The translations under genes were made by a program, and so were the position numbers. A DNA stretch of 9,666 nucleotides, taken from positions 1 to 9,666 of the forward strand of contig JBBRMQ010000167.1 in the NCBI GenBank assembly GCA_038230775.1, read 5' to 3'. The notes beneath the pieces were generated by a model. That model was given only the letters and a program-made list of their open reading frames with translations. It was not told the DNA's origin and ran no database searches. The first letter of the stretch is position 1. Every line of letters begins with the position of its first letter. This document shows positions 5,841 through 9,666 of the stretch, piece after piece. The stretch is from JBBRMQ01 sp038230775 (GTDB lineage Bacteria > Acidobacteriota > Thermoanaerobaculia > Gp7-AA8).

Positions 5841-6015
5841 TGCCGCTGTCGCGGGAACGATCTCGGGCTTGGTCGTGAGCTTGCGAAGCTCGCCGATAAT
5901 GGTCCTGGCAGGGGAGGGGAAGAGGACGAATCGAGCCACCACCACGTCATCACGATGGATGATGAAGAGGACGTTGGGCTCGGGATGGATCACAGCCATT
6001 GCGAAGAGCAATCGT

Positions 6016-6567
6016 ATGAAGCGCGATTTGACGGAGTTGGAACAGTGCGTGGTTGGCGTGGTCTGGCGCGACGGGCCGATGACCGCGTACGAGATCGCGA
6101 CGCTTTTCGCGAAGTCGCTCTCGGCGTACTGGAGCGGCAGCGCCGGCGCGATCTATCCGCTGGTGAAGCGGCTGCAGGCGCGCGGGCTATTGCGCGGGTC
6201 GCGGCGCGCGTGGAACGGCTCACGGAAGACGGTCCTCACGGTAACGGCGAAAGGGCGCGCGTCGCTGCGCGTGTGGCTCACGCCGCCGATCCCGCTGGAC
6301 GCTGCGGCGCCGACGCAGGATCCGATCCGCACGCGTATGTTCTTTGTCGAGATCCTCGCGGCGAGCAATCGCCTCGCGTTCATCGCGGAGGTGGAGCGCA
6401 TCACGAGGAAGCAGATCGACCTCGCGCAGGAGCAGCGCGATCGCGACGAAGCCGCGGGGCAGGTTTCGGAGGCACTCGGCGCGGTGGGCGTGGTGTATGA
6501 GCTGAAGGCAAGGCTTCGCTGGCTTCAGTCCGTACGGGAGTATCTCCACACGGGGAAGTTGCCGTAA
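6016..6567 (+). CDS. PadR-family transcriptional regulator
   Basis: This is a DNA-binding repressor-type protein of 183 residues. The N-terminal PadR winged helix covers residues 1-90: LTELEQCVVGVVWRDGPMTAYEI holds the first helices, SAGAIYPLVKRLQARGLL is the recognition helix region typical of PadR, and KTVLTVTAKGRASLRVWL ends the wing. The C-terminal part (about 100-183) is charged and helical with a coiled-coil-like stretch (AEVERITRKQIDLAQEQRDRDEA), fitting the Vir_C-type dimerisation domain. ATG 6016 has an AAGAG sequence 7 nt upstream and matches the family N-terminus (MKRDLTELE). The frame is open further upstream but only across the palindrome. PadR proteins usually control a neighbouring transporter or efflux gene, and none is seen here. 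The target may lie outside the window, or the protein may be autoregulated. Confidence 0.88.
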   Translation: MKRDLTELEQCVVGVVWRDGPMTAYEIATLFAKSLSAYWSGSAGAIYPLVKRLQARGLLRGSRRAWNGSRKTVLTVTAKGRASLRVWLTPPIPLDAAAPTQDPIRTRMFFVEILAASNRLAFIAEVERITRKQIDLAQEQRDRDEAAGQVSEALGAVGVVYELKARLRWLQSVREYLHTGKLP

Positions 6568-6614
6568 CGCCGGCGGCCTCGCCGGCGGGGACGCCGCCGA
6601 GCCGGCGGCGTTAC
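6564..6614. terminator. GC-rich inverted repeat joining two convergent stop codons
   Basis: GTAACGCCGGCGGC (6564-6577) and GCCGGCGGCGTTAC (6601-6614) pair with a single mismatched step, and the space between folds further (CTCG-CGGCG against CGCCG-CGAG around GGGA). The left arm contains the TAA of the PadR gene and the right arm the TAA of the convergent miniprotein. It is well placed to end transcription from both sides, but no T-run is present, so it may act with a factor or as an RNA stabiliser. Confidence 0.6.
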
Positions 6615-6724
6615 CTTCCGTGCATGCGGAGCAGCGCGTGCCACACCATCCCGCCGCCCGTCCACACCACGACAGCCAGCACCGCGATGACCACCACACC
6701 GACCACGATTGAGCGCTTGTTCAT
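6611..6724 (-). CDS. 37-residue single-helix membrane miniprotein
   Basis: This short frame runs from the ATG at 6724 to the TAA at 6611. It has a basic start (MNKR), a hydrophobic helix SIVVGVVVIAVLAVVVW (residues 5-21), and a glycine-rich, amphipathic tail TGGGMVWHALLRMHGR. Helix plus positively charged N-terminus fits a small inner-membrane protein with the N-terminus in the cytoplasm and a periplasmic tail containing Trp, two His and Arg. Its stop falls inside the inverted repeat shared with PadR. Its start is 101 nt from that of the divergent response regulator, and the four-half-site operator lies between them. Small membrane proteins in such positions (MgrB and SafA are known cases) can act on histidine kinases; that role here is inference. 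There is no Shine-Dalgarno. A chance frame cannot be fully excluded. Confidence 0.55.
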   Translation of the reverse strand: MNKRSIVVGVVVIAVLAVVVWTGGGMVWHALLRMHGR

Positions 6725-6743
6725 AATGGCCAGTGTGGGCATC

Positions 6744-6792
6744 GCAGGCTGAACGTCATTTGAACTGCGCGTTCAGGTTGGGTTCAGCCTGC
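6744..6792. promoter_or_regulatory. four-half-site operator between miniprotein and two-component genes
   Basis: Outer arms GCAGGCTGAAC (6744-6754) and GTTCAGCCTGC (6782-6792) are perfect 11-bp inverted repeats. Inside them TGAAC (6761-6765) and GTTCA (6771-6775) form a second inverted pair, and both pairs are centred on position 6768. Read along one strand, TGAAC recurs after 11 bp (6750, 6761) and GTTCA recurs after 11 bp (6771, 6782). GTTCAN-N5-GTTCAG on each strand is the direct-repeat layout bound by OmpR/PhoB-family dimers (compare the PhoP box). It sits 33 nt before the response regulator start and 20 nt before the miniprotein start, so autoregulation and divergent control are likely. 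Confidence 0.72.
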
Positions 6793-6810
6793 TTCGCGAA
6801 CTCTGCTGAC

Positions 6811-6816
6811 AAGGAG
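6811..6816 (+). promoter_or_regulatory. Shine-Dalgarno selecting the CTG start of the response regulator
   Basis: AAGGAG is 8 nt before CTG 6825 but 20 nt before the next possible start, GTG 6837. An in-frame TGA at 6807-6809 rules out anything earlier. Confidence 0.65.
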
Positions 6817-6824
6817 ACAAGGCT

Positions 6825-7487
6825 CTGCGCGTTCTGGTGGTCGAAGATGAAGCCGCACTCGCGCGACAGCTTGCGTTGTCGTTGAGCGACGCCGGCTACG
6901 CAGTCGACTCGGCCGCGGACGGCGAGCGTGCGGATTTTCTGGCACAGACCGAGGCCTACGATGCCGTGCTCCTCGACCTCGGCCTCCCGCGAGTGGACGG
7001 CCTCACGCTGCTGCGCCGCTGGCGCGAGGCGGGCATCTCGGTCCCGGTTCTCGTGCTCACAGCGCGCGGAAGCTGGAGCGAGAAAGTGCAGGGCATCGAC
7101 GGAGGCGCCGACGACTATGTCGCGAAGCCGTTCCGGATCGAAGAAGTGCTCGCGCGACTGCGTGCGTTGATCCGCCGCTCGAGCGGTCAGGTATCGCCGG
7201 AGATCCGCGCCGGTGCGGTGGCTCTCGATCCTCGCAACGCGCGCGTCACGCTGGATGGCGCCGCGGTGAAATTGACGAGCCACGAGTTCCGCGTCTTGTC
7301 GTATCTGATGCACCATCGCGGACGAGTCGTGTCGCAGGCCGAGTTGACGGAGCACATCTACTCACAGGCGTTCGATCGCGACTCGAACACGGTGGAGGTC
7401 TTCATCGCGCGGCTGCGCCGGAAACTCGGCGCCTCCTTCATCGAGACCATCCGCGGCCTCGGCTACCGCATCGGAGGGGAATCGTGA
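6825..7487 (+). CDS. OmpR-family response regulator (PhoP/QseB type)
   Basis: This is the cytosolic DNA-binding partner of the kinase that follows. From the CTG at 6825 it has 220 residues. The receiver domain begins RVLVVEDE (2-9) with acidic residues Glu7 and Asp8, the phosphorylated Asp51 in LLDLGLP, Thr79 in LTARG, and Lys101 in VAKPF, all at the standard family positions. The winged-helix domain occupies about 130-218 (LTSHEFRVLSYLMHHRGRVVS, then DRDSNTVEVFIARLRRKLG and ETIRGLGYRI). Starting at GTG 6837 would remove half of the first beta-strand (RVLV), so the CTG is preferred, backed by AAGGAG 8 nt upstream. The end overlaps the kinase start by 4 nt (GTGA). The operator upstream suggests autoregulation. 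Confidence 0.93.
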   Translation: MRVLVVEDEAALARQLALSLSDAGYAVDSAADGERADFLAQTEAYDAVLLDLGLPRVDGLTLLRRWREAGISVPVLVLTARGSWSEKVQGIDGGADDYVAKPFRIEEVLARLRALIRRSSGQVSPEIRAGAVALDPRNARVTLDGAAVKLTSHEFRVLSYLMHHRGRVVSQAELTEHIYSQAFDRDSNTVEVFIARLRRKLGASFIETIRGLGYRIGGES

Positions 7488-8458
7488 GCGGCACGCGTTC
7501 GGTCCGTTCGCGTCTTCTCATCGGATCGATCTTCTGGACGGCGGGCCTGCTGGCGATCGCGCATCTGCTCTCGATCTTTCTGATCCGCAGGATGCACGTC
7601 CTCCGCGTCAATCTCCACTCCATGATTCTCACTGCGGCGGTGTTGATGGGGATCGGCATCTGGATTCTGATGAGCGGCGTCTCGCCGCTCGAAGCGTTGC
7701 GCGCGAAACTCGCCGCAGTCCGAGAAGGCCGCGAGCGGCGGCTGGAGGGGAAGTATCCATACGAGGTGCAGCCGCTGGTGAGCGATCTGAATGCGCTGCT
7801 CGATCATCGCGAAGACACCGTGCGCCGCGCCCTGGCGAAGGCCGGCGATCTTGCGCACGGACTCAAGACGCCGCTCGCGATTCTGCAACAGGAAGCGGAA
7901 CGCGCCGAAGCGAACGGCCATCACGAGCTGGCGGCGACGATCAGCCAGCAGGTCGAGCGCATGCGGCGGCAGGTCGAGTACCACCTGGCGCACGCGCGCG
8001 CCGCCGGATCCGGCGCGACGGTTGGTGCGCACGCGTCGGTGGCGGCGGCGGTGGAAGCGTTGTCGCGAACCCTGCTGCAGCTCCACAGCGGGCGCGGGAT
8101 TGCAATCGAGATCCGTGTGCCGCCGGAGCATTTCGTCCGCTGCGAACGCGAAGACCTCGAGGAAATCCTGGGCAACGTTCTCGACAACGCGTGCAAGTGG
8201 GCGCGGTCGAAGGTGGCGGTCTCGTCGACGCAGGCAACCGAGCGCGTGACGATCGTCATCGACGATGACGGCCCGGGACTCGACGCGTCGATGCGCGAGT
8301 CGGTGATGCAGCGCGGCGTGCGCGCCGACGAGGCAGCGCCCGGATCGGGACTCGGTCTGGCGATTGCGCGCGACGTGGCGGAGCTGTACGGCGGATCGAT
8401 CACACTCGATGCGGCGGCCGCGGGCGGTTTGCGTGCCCGCGTCGAGCTGCCGTCGTGA
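7484..8458 (+). CDS. sensor histidine kinase with minimal periplasmic loop
   Basis: This is the membrane kinase that phosphorylates the preceding regulator, 324 residues long. Two helices, about 11-34 and 47-65, are joined by only about 12 residues (RRMHVLRVNLHS), so there is no folded periplasmic sensor. A HAMP-like linker (66-112) follows, then the dimerisation domain with the phospho-accepting His125 in DLAHGLKTPLAIL. The ATPase domain has the N box LGNVLDNACKWA (229-240), G1 DDDGPGL (260-266), and G2 GSGLGLAI (287-294). The GTG at 7484 overlaps the regulator stop and has GGAGG 6 nt upstream, indicating translational coupling. The layout matches PhoQ/QseC-type kinases apart from the missing sensor. 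It may sense membrane state directly or through another membrane protein such as the divergent miniprotein (inference). Confidence 0.94.
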   Translation: MSGTRSVRSRLLIGSIFWTAGLLAIAHLLSIFLIRRMHVLRVNLHSMILTAAVLMGIGIWILMSGVSPLEALRAKLAAVREGRERRLEGKYPYEVQPLVSDLNALLDHREDTVRRALAKAGDLAHGLKTPLAILQQEAERAEANGHHELAATISQQVERMRRQVEYHLAHARAAGSGATVGAHASVAAAVEALSRTLLQLHSGRGIAIEIRVPPEHFVRCEREDLEEILGNVLDNACKWARSKVAVSSTQATERVTIVIDDDGPGLDASMRESVMQRGVRADEAAPGSGLGLAIARDVAELYGGSITLDAAAAGGLRARVELPS

Positions 8459-8470
8459 TGGCGGCAGGTC

Positions 8471-8529
8471 CTGTGTGAGGACCGGCTTCAGCCGGTCACG
8501 GCGACCGGCTAAAGCCGGTCCTCACACAG
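8471..8529. repeat. 59-bp inverted repeat between kinase and hydrolase genes
   Basis: Arms 8471-8497 and 8503-8529 (27 nt each) pair with one mismatch around the 5-nt loop ACGGC. Each arm ends in the palindromic block GACCGGCTTTAGCCGGTC or its one-base variant, preceded by CTGTGTGAG. It begins 12 nt after the kinase stop codon and ends 13 nt before the TACAAT box of the next gene. It could act as a terminator isolating the two units, although there is no T-run. It has the look of a dispersed hairpin element. Confidence 0.85.
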
Positions 8530-8542
8530 AAGCGCCCGACAG

Positions 8543-8548
8543 TACAAT
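8543..8548 (+). promoter_or_regulatory. putative -10 box of the serine hydrolase gene
   Basis: TACAAT lies 7 nt before the ATG at 8556. It shows that the hydrolase likely has its own promoter, separate from the two-component operon. Confidence 0.45.
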
Positions 8549-8555
8549 TCCCGCA

Positions 8556-9470
8556 ATGCGCGTACGTATTGCTCTCATTCTCCTGTTGACCGCCGCGGTT
8601 GCGCGGGCGAATTTCCGCGAGTTCAAGGATGTGCCCGTCGATCCGTCGATCGATCTCGCGCTGCGCCACGCTGCTGAGGCGACACTGAAAGCCTTCCCGA
8701 AGCTGACGGCGGAGAACCTCGCTCTCAGTGCAATCGATGTGACGAAGCCCGGCGTCTTCTCACGCGCCGACTACCGCGGCGACGCACCTTTCTATCCGGC
8801 CTCGGTCGTCAAACTCTTCTTCATGGTCGAGACGTTTCATCAGCGCAAGGAGAACGATCCCGACGTGCCGCGCGCGCTGCGCGAAATGATCGTGCAGTCG
8901 GACAACGACGCGACGGCGTACATCATCGACACGATCTCGGGCACAGCAAGCGGGCCGGAGCTGCAGGGTTTCTGGTTGCGGCGGTTCATCAACAAGCGTC
9001 GCGTCGTGAACCGCTATCTCAACCCGATGGGATACGACATCAGCGCGATGGCCAAGCCGTGGAGCTTCGGCCCCTTCGGACGAGACTTGCAGTTGATGGG
9101 CGGCGCGAGCAGGCCGAATCGAAATCGCTCGACGGGGAACACGTTCGCGTCGCTGCTGCTGTGGATCGTGCGCCATCGCGCGGTGTCGCCGCAGGCCAGT
9201 GACGCGATGATGACGCTGCTCGAGCGTCCGCTCAATCCGCTGCGCAAAGACGAGAATCAGGTGACGGAGTTCATCGGCGAGTCGTTGCCTGCCGGATCGA
9301 AATTGTGGTCGAAGGCCGGATGGACGAGCGAGGTGCGCCACGACGCGGCGTACATCGAGTTGCCGTCGGGAAAGAAGTGGATTCTCGTGATCATGACGCG
9401 CGGCCTGGCCGATGACAAGACGCTGATCCCGGCGATCACGAAGAGCCTGCTGGCGGAGATCGAGCACTGA
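8556..9470 (+). CDS. secreted beta-lactamase-fold serine hydrolase
   Basis: This is an exported protein of 304 residues with the penicillin-binding/class A beta-lactamase fold. The signal peptide is MRVRIALILLLTAAVARA, with cleavage expected after ARA before NFREF. The active-site motifs are SVVK (Ser83 nucleophile, Lys86), SDN (115-117), and KAG (253-255) in place of the usual KTG. I see no EXXLN-type omega loop with the deacylating Glu166 of true class A enzymes; the region after SDN is basic (FINKRRVVNRYLN). It is therefore more likely a peptidoglycan peptidase or an uncharacterised serine hydrolase than a drug-resistance enzyme. The frame is open far upstream across the hairpin, but ATG 8556 starts the signal peptide and has TACAAT 7 nt before it. 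A link to the two-component system is possible but unproven. Confidence 0.88.
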   Translation: MRVRIALILLLTAAVARANFREFKDVPVDPSIDLALRHAAEATLKAFPKLTAENLALSAIDVTKPGVFSRADYRGDAPFYPASVVKLFFMVETFHQRKENDPDVPRALREMIVQSDNDATAYIIDTISGTASGPELQGFWLRRFINKRRVVNRYLNPMGYDISAMAKPWSFGPFGRDLQLMGGASRPNRNRSTGNTFASLLLWIVRHRAVSPQASDAMMTLLERPLNPLRKDENQVTEFIGESLPAGSKLWSKAGWTSEVRHDAAYIELPSGKKWILVIMTRGLADDKTLIPAITKSLLAEIEH

Positions 9471-9486
9471 TCGCTGCGACCGCAGG

Positions 9487-9507
9487 CCCCTCACCCGGCC
9501 TTCGGCC
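9487..9507 (+). repeat. dispersed intergenic repeat, copy B
   Basis: This is the exact reverse complement of 120-140. It contains CCCCTCACCC and GGCCTTCGGCC. It opens the repeat-rich tail that fills the region after the hydrolase gene, starting 17 nt past its stop codon, and may fold into a small terminator-like hairpin. Confidence 0.7.
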
Positions 9508-9535
9508 ACCCTCTCCCCGCTGCGCGGGGCGAGGG

Positions 9536-9666
9536 ACTACGAATGTTGTCCTTCTCCACGCTGCGCGGGCCGAGGCACTACTTGCGCGGGGCGAGGCACT
9601 ACTGAGGCACTACTGAGGCACTACGAATGTTGTCCTTCTCCCCGCATGCGGGGAGAAGGTGCCCGA
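9536..9666. repeat. repeat cluster: 22-bp repeat, 11-bp tandem units and 26-bp palindrome
   Basis: No gene is seen here. A 22-bp unit, ACTACGAATGTTG then TCCTTCTCC, occurs at 9536-9557 and 9620-9641. GAGGCACTAC occurs four times, at 9572, 9593, 9604 and 9615, the last three as 11-bp tandem units. A perfect 26-bp palindrome with no loop, halves CCTTCTCCCCGCA and TGCGGGGAGAAGG, spans 9634-9659. GCGCGGGGCGAGG-like pieces recur between them. The cluster looks like partial duplications of one hairpin element and probably continues beyond the window. Confidence 0.8.

Larger units (their letters stand above)
5702..6015. other. 314-bp intergenic region with a large palindrome
   Basis: This gap separates the methyltransferase and PadR genes. 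It holds the methyltransferase promoter (5709-5714) and a long palindrome (5789-5840). The part from 5850 to 6011 has a minus-strand open frame of natural-looking composition (VLFIIHRDDVVVARFVLFP, then IIGELRKLTTKPEIVP). The frame runs on into the palindrome, and its start nearly abuts the divergent PadR ATG. I regard it as doubtful: either a gene cut short by the repeat or a chance frame. Confidence 0.5.

Noticed and set aside
5763..6011. Minus-strand frame of 82 codons beside the PadR gene
   Set aside because: The stretch VVVARFVLFP to KPEIVP looks protein-like, but the frame runs through the palindrome, its start nearly abuts the PadR ATG, and there is no clear promoter or family. It is left as a note in the intergenic entry.
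8556..9470. Calling the serine hydrolase a drug-resistance beta-lactamase
   Set aside because: The key deacylation Glu motif is not visible and the third motif is KAG, so the resistance label is not supported.
9534..9659. Possible CRISPR array from the spaced repeats at the right edge
   Set aside because: The units are 10-11 bp and partly head to tail, with no regular spacers of 30-40 bp and no cas genes in the window.

Overview
The window is GC-rich chromosomal DNA of free-living bacterial character. It is packed with short genes on both strands, and the gaps between them hold long, near-perfect inverted repeats. The mix of families (small VOC proteins, a CPBP protease, a DUF6498-like membrane protein, a PhoP/QseB-type two-component system) and the style of the intergenic repeats would suit Acidobacteriota or a similar soil/sediment lineage. 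No single gene fixes the taxonomy, so that is a guess. I see no rRNA, tRNA, CRISPR array, intact insertion sequence, prophage or recognisable defence cassette.

Layout. Positions 1-174 carry no clear gene but hold a 14-bp direct repeat and one copy of a repeat that recurs, inverted, at the right edge. Next come a DUF6498-like membrane protein (minus, to 1050) and a divergent VOC protein (1127-1489). A 1490-1748 gap with a long hairpin and a dispersed repeat follows. A small three-helix membrane protein (minus, 1749-2039) diverges from a beta-carbonic anhydrase (2124-2729). A second VOC protein (2851-3297) and a CPBP intramembrane protease (3337-3981) follow on the plus strand. Positions 3982-4600 look eroded: a dispersed repeat with a perfect hairpin, a frameshifted secreted-protein gene (minus, 4096-4420), and a possible DUF2277 remnant. 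A small membrane protein (plus, to 4907) then converges on a class I methyltransferase (minus, 4895-5701).

The right third is the most coherent part. A PadR-type regulator (6016-6567) converges on a 37-residue membrane miniprotein (minus, 6611-6724). That miniprotein diverges from an OmpR-family response regulator with an apparent CTG start (6825-7487). The regulator overlaps by 4 nt a histidine kinase that has almost no periplasmic domain (7484-8458). A long hairpin separates the kinase from a secreted beta-lactamase-fold serine hydrolase (8556-9470). Between the miniprotein and the regulator lies a concentric set of four TGAAC/GTTCA half-sites with 11-bp spacing, the architecture expected for OmpR-family binding. 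My inference is an autoregulated two-component module in which the divergent miniprotein is a co-regulated partner and perhaps a modulator of the kinase. This is the best candidate for something undescribed here.

A second theme is promoter style. At least seven genes have a TANNNT hexamer 6-9 nt upstream of the likely start codon and no Shine-Dalgarno sequence, which suggests leaderless transcripts. The first VOC gene and the two-component genes do have good Shine-Dalgarno sequences.
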